Source of the DNA: Sinorhizobium sojae CCBAU 05684
GTDB lineage: Bacteria; Pseudomonadota; Alphaproteobacteria; Rhizobiales; Rhizobiaceae
DNA length: 64,000 nucleotides
Direction: 5' to 3'
Assembly: GCF_002288525.1 (NCBI RefSeq)
Contig: NZ_CP023069.1
Coordinates: 248,001 to 312,000, forward strand
A program made the translations under genes and the position numbers. Shown here one piece after another: positions 37,312 to 46,993 of the stretch (the stretch's first letter is position 1; every line of letters begins with the position of its first letter). The notes under the pieces are model-generated. The model had not been told where the DNA came from, searched no databases, and saw nothing but the letters and a program-made list of their open reading frames with translations.

Positions 37312-38059
37312 TCACTCTCCATTGAACTGTGCCGGGTAGGGTTGCCCTTGCTCCACCGCACCTTGCTGGGAAAGCGCCTGTCGCCGCCGAGCAATGACCG
37401 CTGGATCGTTCACGAAATTCCGTCCGCTTGCCCGGCTTGCGGCCCCGCGGTTTGTAGCCAATCTTCTCGCTGTTGGTCTTGACCTTCGGCGACGGCAACT
37501 GATCCTGCCGCTCCTTGATATAGGCCAGCACATCGGAAAGCCGCTTGTTCTCGATGATCGCCGCATGCGTCACCCGCTGGTCCTTGTCGAACACCCGGTA
37601 GGGCAGGGAATGCCCCTTCCAGCGCACATCGAGCCGGCCGTCGGCATAGGCGTAGGTCTCGACATAGCGCCCGACCAGTCCGCGCGTCACCTCGGTCTCC
37701 TCGAACATGATGCGCTGGCGCTCGTAGGAGAACGTCAGTTGGGCGCCGACATAACGCTGCTCCCGTTTGCACAGGACGTCCCGCAGCCGATCCGGTGCAA
37801 GATTCAGCGGCCGATGCAGATCATCAGATCGGGCAGGGGCAATGGCAAACTGCCGGTTATAGCGCTCCATGAACCGAGGCAGGAAAGCGTTGCCGTCATC
37901 CATACCGCAGATGCCCTCCAGCCGCAGATCCTTGATCAAACGGTCCTGTAGCGTCCGGTTCATCCGCTCGACGCGACCTTTGGCCTGACTGGAGTTTGCG
38001 CAAAGAATCTCGATGTTTAGCTCGCAAAGCGCCCGCCAGAACTGGGTCATGCCCTGACC
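37312..38059 (-). pseudogene. ISNCY transposase, C-terminal part (copy 1)
   Basis: Continues the gene whose N-terminal part is at 40750-41403: GMTQFWRALCELNIEILCAN, SSQAKGRVERMNRTLQDRL, MERYNRQFAIAP. A further +1 shift near 37420 separates GRKPGKRTEF from VNDPAVIARRRQALSQQ. So this transposase is broken twice. Confidence 0.78.
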
Positions 38060-38202
38060 TGCGGGTTTCGGCAAAGTCCGGACAGGGTTTCCGGTAATCT
38101 CCGGACACAGTTGGAGTGCACCCCAGACTGAGACAAGGAAAATCGCGGACAGTTTCCCCGCAAGGAGAGGAAACTGGGGCATGGCCGGACGGCAAAGAGT
38201 TA

Positions 38203-39361
38203 TACCAACGAGCGCCGTTTCCGACTCTCAGGGATTCCCACGGGGCTTCGAATCTGAATCCATGCAGCAAACGGGAGGTTTGCGATGGGTTCAGCAATTT
38301 TGTTGCGTGATGATTTCGATGGGCGTGCTCTTCGACAGCTCGCACGGCAAACGAAGGATGCCAACCAGGCGCGGCGGTTGCTGGCGCTCGCCGAGATTTA
38401 TGACGGCGGCTCGCGCTCGGATGCGGCACGGATCGGCAGCGTGACGCTGCAGATCGTCCGTGACTGGGTGCTGCGGTTCAATGCGCGCGGCCCCGACGGG
38501 CTGGTGAACGGCAAAGCACCCGGCGGCCGAGCGAAGCTGAACGTCGCTCAGCGCCATGCGCTGGCGAAGATCGTCGAAAGCGGCCCGATCCCTGCGATCC
38601 ACGGTGTCGTCCGCTGGCGGCGCAAGGACCTGGTGCAGTGGATATTCCAGGAATTCCGCATCGCGATGGACGAGACGACTGTCGGCCGTGAGTTGAAGGC
38701 GCTCGGCTTCGCCAAGCTGTCGGCCCGCCCGCGCCACTACGCCCAGAACGAGCTGGAGGCAGAAGCTTTTAAAAAGACTTCCCCGCCGCTCTGGCGGAAA
38801 TCCGAGGCCGGCTCCCGCGCGGCACCGACCTCGAGCTCTGGTGGGCCGACGAAGCGCGCATAGGCCAGAAGAACAAGATCACGCGGCGGTGGGCGCGTCG
38901 CGGAACCAGACCCTCCGCACCCTTGGATCAGCGCACCATGTGGGCCTACATCTTCGGGGCCGTCTGCCCGCGGAAGGGAAAGGGTGCGGGCCTTGTCCTG
39001 CCCTATTGTGATACCGAAGCCATGCAGCAGCATCTCGCCGAGATCAGCCAGGCCGTCGATGAGGGAGCGCATGCCGTGCTCATCCTCGATCAGGCCGGAT
39101 GGCACGTCACGCCGAAGCTCAAAGTGCCGGACAACATCACCCTGATGTTCCTGCCGCCTCGTTCGCCGGAACTGAACCCCGTGGAAAACGTCTGGCAGTT
39201 CCTGCGCGACAACTGGCTCTCGAACCGCATCTTCAAAGACTACGACGACATCGTCGCCCATTGCTGCGCCGCGTGGAACAAGCTCGTCGACCAGCCGTGG
39301 AAGATCATGTCCATCGGACTCCGCGAATGGGCGCATCGGTCATGATCACCGCTCGTTGGTA
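38203..39361 (+). mobile_element. IS630-family element, copy 2 (forward)
   Basis: 1159 bp, same ends as copy 1 (TACCAACGAGCG/CGCTCGTTGGTA) and the same TTA flanks. The encoded proteins differ from copy 1 by one visible residue (KDLVQW here, KDLVRW there), so transposition was recent. Confidence 0.9.
38285..39345 (+). CDS. IS630-family transposase, two frames with probable -1 frameshifting (copy 2)
   Basis: Same layout as copy 1: frame A from 38285 (MGSAILLRDDFDG) with the HTH region, and frame B to 39345 with the DDE triad (WADEARIG, LILDQAGWH, LNPVENVWQFLR), joined at TTTTAAAAAG near 38770. No stops or other lesions, so probably active. Its insertion in the IS3 orfA dates it as the youngest layer of this nest. 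Confidence 0.88.
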
Positions 39362-39761
39362 TTATTGATGAGGACCAAAAACTGGAGCTTCTCCAGCGCA
39401 TGGAGGCGGGTGAAACCGTCAGCAAGTTGGCAGATGAGGTTGGCATCAGTCGCCAACGTCTTTACGAGTGGCGTGATCAGCTGAGGCTTCATGGTAATCT
39501 GAAGTCACGTCGGCGCGGGCGGCCGGCCAGATCGACAGCAGGAGTTGACGGGGACTTGCAGCTGCAGAGCGCCGTCGAACAGCCAGCGCCTCAGGAAAAG
39601 GCACTGACCAAGGCCAGGCGCCGGATCAGGGAATTGGAGCAGAAAGTCGGGCAACAGCAGCTCGATCTCGATTTTTTTCGCGAAGCCTTGCGGCACTTCG
39701 AGGAAGATCAGCGTCGGAGCAGCGCTCCTGGCGAAACGGGATCTTCAAAGTCATCGAAAAG

Positions 39762-40631
39762 ATGACAACCGGCCTGTCGCAAGGCGAATTCAACATCGAC
39801 CGAATGTGCTGGCTCGCGGGCGTCAGCCGCGCGAGTTATTACCGTCACTGGCTGGATTCGGCCCCTCGTCGGGCCGAAACAGGTTTGCGAGACCTCATTC
39901 AAAAGATGGCTCTCGGCAACGCGCACTACGGTTACCGCCGGATCGGAGCCCTGTTGCGTCGGGAGGGGTGGCAAGTCAACCACAAGTGCATTCTACGCAT
40001 CATGCGTGAAGACAATCTGTTGTGCCTGCGCGCAAGACCCTTTGTTCCTACAACGACCAACTCGAGGCATGGTTGGCAAGTCGTGCCGAACCTCGCCAGG
40101 GGCATGATCCTCAATGGGGTCAACCAGCTATGGGTTGCCGATATCACCTTCCTTCATCTCGCTGAGGAGTTTGCATTCCTTGCCGTTGTGCTTGACGCGT
40201 TTAGCCGCCGGGTGGTCGGATGGGCATTGGATACGCATCTCCGAGCAAGCCTTGCGATCGAAGCTCTCGAGATGGCTATCACCGATCGCCAGCCCGTGGC
40301 CGGGAGCCTCGTGCATCATTCCGATCGCGGCGTTCAATACGCGTGCGGAGCCTACTCCGAACTTCTGCATCTTCACGGCATCCAGGCGAGCATGAGCCGT
40401 GTCGGAAATCCTTATGACAACGCGAAAGCGGAGAGCTTCATGAAGACCCTGAAGCAGGAAGAGGTGCAAGGTCTCGCCTATAGGGATGCAGACGATGCTC
40501 GCCGGCGCATCGGCGCTTTCATCGATACCGTTTACAACACGCAGCGCCTGCACTCGGCGCTCGACTATCTCACGCCGGAGGAATACGAACAGAAGCATTC
40601 AGGTGGACGACGGATGGAAAAGGCGGCATAG
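39762..40631 (+). CDS. IS3-family transposase OrfB
   Basis: 289 residues: HTH_21 region (NAHYGYRRIGALLRREGWQV), then the rve integrase core with NQLWVADITFLH (first Asp), HHSDRGVQYACGAYSELLHL (second Asp, in SDRG), and NAKAESFMKTLKQEEV (Glu). Ends with the typical QRLHSALDYLTPEEYE. Intact by sequence; the start overlaps the orfA stop by ATGA, so it is probably expressed by coupling or frameshift. Confidence 0.92.
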   Translation: MTTGLSQGEFNIDRMCWLAGVSRASYYRHWLDSAPRRAETGLRDLIQKMALGNAHYGYRRIGALLRREGWQVNHKCILRIMREDNLLCLRARPFVPTTTNSRHGWQVVPNLARGMILNGVNQLWVADITFLHLAEEFAFLAVVLDAFSRRVVGWALDTHLRASLAIEALEMAITDRQPVAGSLVHHSDRGVQYACGAYSELLHLHGIQASMSRVGNPYDNAKAESFMKTLKQEEVQGLAYRDADDARRRIGAFIDTVYNTQRLHSALDYLTPEEYEQKHSGGRRMEKAA

Positions 40632-40749
40632 CTGAACACGGGAAACTGTCCGCGATTTTCCTTGTCTCAGTCTGGGGGTGCACTCCACTTTAGTGAAAGC
40701 GCCGTCCGGGATTTAGCGGAATCAATGTCCAGCTTTTGCGAAGCGCGCA

Positions 40750-41403
40750 CTGACCGCCCTTGGCATCCTTCTTCGCCACCCGGAACACCGAATGCTTATC
40801 GGAATAGAAGGCGACCGGAGCACCATGCGCCTTCAGATAGAGCTGCAGCGCCTCGAAATACGTAAACGCGCTTTCCGATCGTACGAACCGCAACTGCATC
40901 AGCTTGCCGGTCGCATCATCGATGAACACCAGCAGCGAACAGGGATCACCGCGATCTTCGAACCAGGGATGCTCGGAACCGTCGATCTGCACCAGTTCAC
41001 CACAGGCCTCGCGCCGCAACCGCGGCTGATGAAACGTCCGCCGCTGCTTGCGCGACAGCCACAGACCGGCGTCCGCCATCCATTGGCGCAAGGTCTCGCG
41101 CGACACCGTCAGGCCATCAAGCTCCGCTAGCTTCTCAGCCGCCAGCGTCGGACCGAAATCCGCATAGCGCTCGCGCACGATCGCCATGGCATAATCGCGC
41201 ACGCCGTCGCAAATCCGATTGTTCGATGGGCGACCGATCGCCTTGTGGCGGATCGACGCCGCACCGCCAGCGCTGATCCGATCCAGCAGCCGACGCACCT
41301 GGCGCGTGCTTAAGCCCAGGACATGCGCCGCCGACACCATCGTCATGCGGCCGTCGATCACCTTCGACAAAACCTCAATCCGCTGCAGGTCGCGCTCGCT
41401 CAT
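40750..41403 (-). pseudogene. ISNCY transposase, N-terminal part (copy 1)
   Basis: MSERDLQRIEVLSKVIDGRM, an HTH (VSAAHVLGLSTRQVRRLLDR), and the first half of the integrase-like core (GELVQIDGSEHPWFEDRGDP, LLVFIDDATGKLMQLRFV, AFYSDKHSVFRVAKKDAKGG). It is cut after ...KGGQ by element X; the rest is at 37312-38059. Confidence 0.8.
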
Positions 41404-41711
41404 CGCAATCAATCCCATCCGCAATCTCCCACGTCATCAAAACGCGGGGAGAGTGACATTCTTACTTTGCAGGAACAGGACACTTTAACTTTGCGGCTAC
41501 ATATCATGTCACAGCTAATTAAAGATGAGACAAAGTAATCAACTTAGAAACGCGACATCATCCTAATCATTATTACTTAGTTTGCAAGTTGCTATATTTG
41601 CAAAGTACGAAGACGCAAGCCGCCGTCCGGGTGGAGCTGGTCAGGGTTGCGCAGCCCGGTCGGCGGCGGATGGCTCCAGCGGCAAAATAAACTTTAGCTT
41701 TGACCGCCCGA

Positions 41712-43072
41712 TCACTCCGCCGCCTTCAGCTGCGCAAGGGCTTGCTGCCGCTTTGCGATAACCACGGGATCCTGGGTAAAATCGGTCTTTCTGCCAGGCT
41801 TGGTGCCACGCTTCTGGTAGCCATTCCCTTGGCTGCCATCGCGAATGCCGAACATATGATCCGTCTGGCCGGTGCGGCGCGGTCCGCCTTTGCTGCGCTG
41901 CTGTTGGCGCCCCGCCTGCAGCTCAGCGACGATCGAAAGCATGTCATCCAGCCGTTTGTTCTCGACCACCTCAGGGCGATGCACGGACCGTAACGTGTCG
42001 AACGTCCTGTAGGGCAGGGTGGCTTCCCCGTCTGTGATCTCCAGGCGTCCGTCGGGATAGTCGCAAACGACAACCTTCTTGCCGGCCAGCGCCGCTGCGC
42101 GATCTGTCGGATCGAGAATGAACATCACCTTGTCATAGCGCAGCGTCAACGAATTCGACAGCTTCCGAACCTCCTTGCGGCACATCGCACCATCGAGGTT
42201 CTCATGCGCGGCAAACGGCCGATGCATGTCCTTCGGATTACGCGCCGCCTTGCCAAAGCGACGATTGAAGTCGGCCATGAACTCTGGCGCATAGGCGTTC
42301 GCCGCCGCGATCGTGTCGATGCCGCGCAGCCGCAGTTCCTTGACGAGCCGATCCTGCAGCGTCTGGTTGGCGCGCTCGACGCGCCCCTTGGCCTGCGGGG
42401 TGTTGGCGCAGATGATGTCATGTTCAGCTCATAAAGCGCCGTGCTGCGGAAAACGCCATGCTTGTCGCTGTAAAACGCAATCGGCTTGCCCCATTGCTGC
42501 AAATAGGCCTTCGTCGCATGCAGATAGTCGAAGGTGTTCTCTGAAGTCGCAAAGCGCAAATGCAACAGCTTGCCGGTGGCATCGTCAATGTAGACGAGTA
42601 GGGCGCATTTGGGACCGCGGCTCTCGAACCACCAATGATGCGAGCCATCGATCTGGACCAGTTCGCCGAAACAATCGCGTCGGCCGCGCGGTTGGAAAAC
42701 CCGCTTCTTGCGTTCGCGGCGCGACACCCAGATGCCGGCTTCCATCATCCATTGGCGCAGCGTCTCCTTGCTGACGGCTATCCGGTGGCGTTCGATCAAC
42801 TTCTCGGCCGCCAAGGTCGGACCGAAATCGACATAATGCTCACGCACTAGGTCGAGCACCAGGTTGCGGAAATCCTCGCTGTGACGTCGGTTGCTCGGAC
42901 GGCCGCGCTTCTTCGAGACCAGTCCGTCGGCGCCGGCCAGGTCATAGGCCTGCAATAGCCGGTGGACCTGACTGCGGCTAAGACGAAGCAACTCGGCCGC
43001 CTCGACGACACTCAGGCTGCCACCGCGAATCCGCTGAATGAGTTCAAGGCGATGCAATTCTTTCTGCGACAT
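41712..43072 (-). pseudogene. ISNCY-type transposase (copy 2), frameshifted
   Basis: From ATG 43072 (MSQKELHRLELIQRIRGG) through the HTH (VEAAELLRLSRSQVHRLLQA) and core (GELVQIDGSHHWWFESRG, LLVYIDDATGKLLHLRFATS, FYSDKHGVFRSTALYELNM). A missing base at about 42420 puts the rest (DIICANTPQAKGRVERANQT, then MADFNRRFGKAARNPKDMHR to QQALAQLKAAE) in another frame. Related to copy 1 but clearly divergent. The product is probably inactive. The 41511-41711 gap is an AT-rich spacer between the two copies. Confidence 0.82.
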
Positions 43073-43235
43073 GACGATCAAACAAGACATGACGACTCCG
43101 AACGCTGTTGGGCTCAGCCACACTTCACGTCGCCAGTCTTCCTTCCAAACGCTGACGTTTGACCAGCATCCCAAGAGGCGACGACTGTCGCATCTCTAAC
43201 TGGCCTATATGTCGCATCTCTAAACTGCCGTGTGA

Positions 43236-44340
43236 ATTCATGCCGAACTGCGACTTGCGCGTGTGACGCTACCCGACACGTCGTATTTGCGCGAGCAGTT
43301 TCTTGCGGAAGACTTCCGCGGGCGTTCGGTAGCCTAAGCATTTCCGCGGTGTCGAGTTGAGCCGGTCGCAGATGTCCCTGAGCTCGCCGTCGCTGATCGA
43401 CAGGGGATCGACCTCTCTCGAAAGCCATTTGCGAACCCGGCCATTGGTGTTCTCGACCGTGCCTTTCTGCCAGGGCGACTGCGGGTCACAGAACCATGTC
43501 TGCGTTCCGATGCCAGCCTGCAGATAGGGCCATTCGCTGAACTCAGTGCCACGGTCGAAGGTGATCGAGCGTCGAGCAGCGTGGGGCAGGGGTTGGAGCA
43601 CCTCAATCAGCCCGTCCATGATCGGCTTGGATTGCCGGTCGTTGTTGCGCAGGAAGACAGCAAAGCGGCTGACCCGCTCCACCAGTGACGTCACGTTGGC
43701 CTTGCCGAACTTCTTGCGAAACTGAATGAGATCGCACTCCCAATGCCCGAACTGTTTGCGTTCGGCGACAGTATCAGGACGGTGAAGAATGTTGAGTTCC
43801 GGGCTGAAGCGGCGACCGTGACGCCGTCGGGCATGCCGCGGTCTGCGTCTCGCACGACGCTCCGGCAGGTGCCGCCACAGCTTGATGGCCTGGCCGTCTG
43901 CGGAATAGGCGAACTTGTAGATCGTCTCATAACTGACGCAAATCGGATGGCGCTCCAGCCGCATGCGGCCGGCGATCTGCTGTGGCGACCAGCCATGCAT
44001 GATGCGCTCGACCACCGATTGGCGCACATGGACGAAGCGGGCGAGCTTGCGCAGCTTGGCTCTGCGTTCACGTGCCATCTCGTTGGCGGTCACGCAATAG
44101 TAGCCGCTGAGATCCGGCATCTGCGCATCCTCAAACGCATTGCGCTTGAGCTCGCGGAAAATCGTCGAACGATGCCGTCCGAGCTTCTCGGCGATGACCG
44201 TGGCGCTGAGGCCGGCCGCTCGCCAGCGAGCGATCCTGCGACGTTCATCCATATCGATCTGGGAGTAGGTGCGTCTCATGAGCATTCCTTGCGAGTGATA
44301 ACCCATTGGTATCTATCGCAAGTCGCACTTCATCCTTGAA
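43236..44340 (-). mobile_element. IS30-family insertion sequence
   Basis: About 1.1 kb with imperfect terminal repeats that share TTCA...ACTGCGACTTGCG (left) and TTCA...AGTGCGACTTGCG (right, reversed). Boundaries are approximate. One transposase on the minus strand. Confidence 0.78.
43269..44279 (-). CDS. IS30-family transposase
   Basis: About 336 residues from ATG 44279 (MRRTYSQIDMDERRRIARWR). The N-terminal HTH of IS30 (GLSATVIAEKLGRHRSTIFR ELKRN) and the DDE core follow: GHWECDLIQF (first Asp), SITFDRGTEFSEW (second Asp) and SPWQKGTVENTNGRVRKWLS (Glu), then LNSTPRKCLGYRTPAEVF. Full length, no lesions; the frame extends to 44306, but MRRTYSQ is the usual start. Confidence 0.92.
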   Translation of the reverse strand: MRRTYSQIDMDERRRIARWRAAGLSATVIAEKLGRHRSTIFRELKRNAFEDAQMPDLSGYYCVTANEMARERRAKLRKLARFVHVRQSVVERIMHGWSPQQIAGRMRLERHPICVSYETIYKFAYSADGQAIKLWRHLPERRARRRPRHARRRHGRRFSPELNILHRPDTVAERKQFGHWECDLIQFRKKFGKANVTSLVERVSRFAVFLRNNDRQSKPIMDGLIEVLQPLPHAARRSITFDRGTEFSEWPYLQAGIGTQTWFCDPQSPWQKGTVENTNGRVRKWLSREVDPLSISDGELRDICDRLNSTPRKCLGYRTPAEVFRKKLLAQIRRVG

Positions 44341-44485
44341 CCCACCCCGCTACATATCAAGATCGCATAATCTATCTTATGGAACAGCAGAGCGGTTTTG
44401 TTCCTGTTGCTTTTTGCACTTAAACCGCCGTCATGCAGGTGTGGCACATTTCGTTTAAATGCGTGCATCGCGCACCGAATGCGCG

Positions 44486-45031
44486 TTAGCCCATTAGGCT
44501 CCTGATCGTCGCGATCGGCAGGAACATCCGAAGCGGCATTGACGGCAAAGGTTGAAAGCCATATTCGCTGTAAAGCGCGACACGCCGGCTCGTCTTTTCT
44601 TCGTCACCGCAAACAAGGACATCGAGAAGAACGACGGCGATCCCAATCTGGTCAGCAATTCCGGCGATCCTTTGCAGGCAATCGGTAAGCAGATCGCCGC
44701 CGTAACCGCCACCCCTATATCGCAGATCGCGACCGATCATGGAGATATAGGCGGCCGGTATCGAGCCGTGTCCCGGCCGGGTGCGGGAAAAGCGTTCCGG
44801 CAGATCAGCATAGCTGATCGAGTGGCTGTTGATGGCGTAGAACCCTATAACCGTTGTGCCATCGTCTTCGGTCATCACATAGACACGAAGGTTGTCTGCT
44901 TTCGATAGCTTGTTCGCCGTCTTCTTGAAGAAGTTGTCGACCTGGATGATTCCACAAAAAAAAGCCGCCCGATCATACCGGTTGGGATCGAGCGGCTCGA
45001 CTATGCGTTTTGCGGCGCCGGTATTTGCCAT
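44486..45031 (-). CDS. GNAT-family toxin of a TacAT-type toxin-antitoxin pair
   Basis: 181 residues with a GNAT acetyltransferase fold: VIGFYAINSHSISYADLP, the acetyl-CoA loop region RDLRYRGGGYGGDLLTDCLQ (R-G-x-G-x-G type) and LYSEYGFQPLPSMPLRMFLP near the C-terminus. Toxins of this group acetylate charged tRNA and stop translation (known for TacT/AtaT). Its start overlaps the antitoxin stop at 45031, the standard antitoxin-first operon. Expression is expected to be autorepressed through the palindrome at 45367. Confidence 0.87.
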   Translation of the reverse strand: MANTGAAKRIVEPLDPNRYDRAAFFCGIIQVDNFFKKTANKLSKADNLRVYVMTEDDGTTVIGFYAINSHSISYADLPERFSRTRPGHGSIPAAYISMIGRDLRYRGGGYGGDLLTDCLQRIAGIADQIGIAVVLLDVLVCGDEEKTSRRVALYSEYGFQPLPSMPLRMFLPIATIRSLMG

Positions 45032-45339
45032 TACTTAGAGACTACGGTCTCGCTATAACGCTTGAACGCGTCTCTCAGCCGATCGGTCGGTTTGGACGGA
45101 TTATCCAAAGCGTCGAAAAACGCCTGGTAGTCCGTTGTCTGCAACAAGGTCGCCTCATGCGCCGCGATCGTGGCAATGGCAGACTGGTAGGCAGCGTTGA
45201 TCGTGAACGCAGAATCGTCGAGGCCGGAAAGTGCCGCGGCACGCTGGATCGTCCTCTTCACGCGCTCCTTCGTACGGAAGTTCATTCGAACGGTGTTCGG
45301 CTCATCGATGTCAATCGTGACGTCCTTGATTGCTCGCAT
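45031..45339 (-). CDS. DUF1778 antitoxin
   Basis: 102 residues from ATG 45339: a ribbon-helix-helix-type N-terminus (DEPNTVRMNFRTKERVKRTI, QRAAALSGLDDSAFTINAAY) and a C-terminal toxin-binding tail (DYQAFFDALDNPSKPTDRLR). AAGGAG at about 45345-45350 supports this start over the one at 45354. It binds and neutralises the GNAT toxin and represses the operon; the operator lies 28 bases upstream. Confidence 0.88.
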   Translation of the reverse strand: MRAIKDVTIDIDEPNTVRMNFRTKERVKRTIQRAAALSGLDDSAFTINAAYQSAIATIAAHEATLLQTTDYQAFFDALDNPSKPTDRLRDAFKRYSETVVSK

Positions 45340-45366
45340 GACCGGCTCCTTCATGTCGTTTAAGCC

Positions 45367-45393
45367 AAATGTACGTTAGACGAACGTACATTT
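45367..45393 (-). promoter_or_regulatory. Operator palindrome of the toxin-antitoxin operon
   Basis: Perfect 11-bp inverted repeat AAATGTACGTT-AGACG-AACGTACATTT just upstream of the antitoxin gene. GTACGT/ACGTAC half-sites are typical for ribbon-helix-helix repressors; autorepression by the antitoxin is the likely role. Confidence 0.8.
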
Positions 45394-45528
45394 CAAGGCC
45401 GAACAAATTTTTTGCTGGCCGGTATCGACTGGACTCGGGTCAAGCGAAACGTCGTAAAGCGGCCAACGAAAGCGGGCTGATCCTATTGGATTTGCTTGAA
45501 GATTCAGGATCATGTGCTAGGGTCTGCT

Positions 45529-46137
45529 ATGCCGCTTCGACCCGACTCTTTACCTCAGGATGCCGCGCAATTGAGCCGGATCATTCTCTCGCTCGATGCA
45601 GAGAATGCCGACCTCAAGGCGCGCGTTGCCTTCCTGGAGCAGCAGCTCTTTGGGCCGAAATCGAAGAAGATGACGGCGATCGACCCGACGCAGGCGACGC
45701 TTGACCTTGGCGATCTCAGCGACATTCCCGAGGCGGCCAATGACGATGTTGCACCCGTGGCTGAAGGGCCAAAACAGGAGCGACGGTCACCGTCGCGCAA
45801 CATCGGCCGTTTACCCAGGCACCTCCCACGGTATGAAGAGCTTATCGAGCCGGAGAGCAAGATTTGCCCGTGCTGCTCGTTCGAGCTTCATTGCGTCGGC
45901 ACGGACGTCAGTGAGGCACTCGACATCGTGCCGGCGGTTGTCCGGGTAAAGCAGACGATCCGGCCGCGCTATGCATGCCGGGCCTGCGAAAGCGTCATTG
46001 TGCAAGCGCCCGCGTCGGCGCGCGTGATGGACGAGAGCAATGTCGCCCCCATGCGGCTTGCGTTCTGCCTTGCTCACGCGCGACGCAAGTTCGTCGATGT
46101 CGTCAAGCTGACCAGCTCTTCGGAGGCGGGCCGATGA
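45529..46137 (+). pseudogene. IS66-family transposase TnpC, N-terminal part with internal deletion
   Basis: MPLRPDSLPQDAAQLSRIIL, coiled-coil leader (LSLDAENADLKARVAFLEQQ LFGPKSKK), zinc-finger region (CPCCSFELHCVG, RPRYACRACE) as in TnpC of IS66. After MDESNVAP the frame jumps to FCLAHARRKFVDVVKLTSSS, a motif that normally lies ~150 residues later, so the central part is deleted; a stop follows. A non-functional remnant. Confidence 0.82.
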
Positions 46138-46214
46138 CGCCGCCACCGAGGAAGGCCGCAGGCGCGCTGCGCATGAGTGTCGTGTTGGCAGGCCCGGCCA
46201 TGGTCGACCCTGAT

Positions 46215-46368
46215 GCCGCATGCTCCGCGGTAACCATTCGTCAAGCCTGTTGATCGGATGGCCGGCGATGCGCGTGAGGATATCTCGAAGATGGACCTCC
46301 GGATCGAGACGGTTGAACTTGGCGGATTCGCCAACGACAAGATTAATGAAAACCTTGAAGCGGCGCAC
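46215..46368 (-). pseudogene. IS66 transposase, C-terminal fragment (inverted)
   Basis: Minus-strand frame VFINLVVGESAKFNRLDPEV, HLRDILTRIAGHPINRLDEW: the TnpC C-terminus. It is oriented against the N-terminal part at 45529, so the element was rearranged after breaking. The surrounding 46138-46560 otherwise contains only debris. Confidence 0.7.
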
Positions 46369-46564
46369 CGTCTCGTCATCGCTGGATTTAAGCGTAAGCT
46401 GTGAAATCTACATATGTCCAAGCTTTCGTTCGGGCTCAACATTCGTCAATCACGCCGTGCATCTGGAAGATGCGGCCGAAACACCGCATTCTGCATAGCA
46501 TTTCGCGCAAATTAAAGGCGTGGCGCGTAGCTGGCAGCGATCGCCGCCGGCGATAACGTTCTAC

Positions 46565-46993
46565 TTACCACGACGCTTGCGGCGCTCGCCGAGGCCTATC
46601 TCCTTGGCCAAACGCGAGCGGGCTTCCGCATAAGCGGGCGCGACCATCGGGTAGGTCCGCGGGTAGGTCCCACTTTTCGCGATAATCTTCCGGCGACAGA
46701 TTGTGGTGGGTCATCAAGTGGCGCTTCAGCGACTTGAAGGCGCCGCCGCATTCGAGGCAGGTGATCTGATCGTTTTGCACAGACTTGCGGATCGAGACCG
46801 CTGGCTTCGGCTTCTCAATGGGAGCAATCACCGGCGCGGGAGCAGTGGCATTGTTGAGCGCTGAATGAACGTCAGCGATAAGCGTCGGAAGCTCGGCACC
46901 CGGAACCACGTGGGTGCTGACATAGGCGGCTACGATTTCTGCCGTCAGTTCTGCCAAGAGTTCGTTGCTCGCACCGAGCGTGGTTTCTGTCAT
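46565..46993 (-). CDS. MucR/Ros-type zinc-finger regulator with frameshifted tail
   Basis: 142 residues as read. N-terminal helices ([20 protein letters not shown]) and the single Ros-type zinc finger [19 protein letters not shown] are intact. After [10 protein letters not shown] the normal end [20 protein letters not shown] is found in a neighbouring frame, because the DNA reads GCG GAC C TAC with one extra C (near 46655). The old stop would be at 46561-46563. The zinc finger should still bind DNA, but the family's C-terminal tail is replaced by an unrelated one. MucR/Ros proteins are global regulators of exopolysaccharide and symbiosis genes. Confidence 0.82.
   Translation of the reverse strand: MTETTLGASNELLAELTAEIVAAYVSTHVVPGAELPTLIADVHSALNNATAPAPVIAPIEKPKPAVSIRKSVQNDQITCLECGGAFKSLKRHLMTHHNLSPEDYREKWDLPADLPDGRARLCGSPLAFGQGDRPRRAPQASW

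Larger units (their letters stand above)
38181..39765 (+). pseudogene. IS3-family OrfA, interrupted by IS630 copy 2
   Basis: MAGRQRV at 38181-38201 joins, after removal of the IS and one TTA, to IDEDQKLELLQRMEAGETV and continues with an HTH (VSKLADEVGISRQRLYEWRD) and a C-terminal coiled coil (ARRRIRELEQKVGQQQLDLD). The 3' end (39765) overlaps the orfB ATG. The insertion after seven codons inactivates OrfA, though a shorter product from ATG 39400 is possible. Confidence 0.82.
38112..40687 (+). mobile_element. IS3-family element carrying a nested IS630
   Basis: Terminal repeats of ~47 bp, TGGAGTGCACCCC-AGACTGAG left and TGGAGTGCACCCCCAGACTG right (reversed), continuing to GGACAGTTTCC. 2576 bp including the 1159-bp IS630 copy 2 inside orfA; ~1.4 kb without it. 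No clean target duplication is seen. Confidence 0.85.
38060..40749. mobile_element. Element X: pair of terminal repeats enclosing an IS3 element
   Basis: Left end TGCGGGTTTCGGCAAAGTCC and right end (reversed) TGCGCGCTTCGCAAAAGCTG align over ~45 bp. Both are followed by GGACA-rich inner repeats, and CTGACC is duplicated outside each end (38054-38059 and 40750-40755). Only about 50-60 bases of each end remain; the inside is an IS3 element. Multiple inner repeats suggest an IS21-like relative, but no transposase is left to prove it. Confidence 0.62.
37290..41510 (-). mobile_element. ISNCY-type element, copy 1, host of nested insertions
   Basis: An ISNCY-like element (ends approximate) whose transposase gene is split by an insertion at 38060-40749. 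Its right end lies at about 41450-41510 (GTGACATTCTTACTTTGC). Removal of the insertion and one CTGACC restores the transposase frame. Confidence 0.7.
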
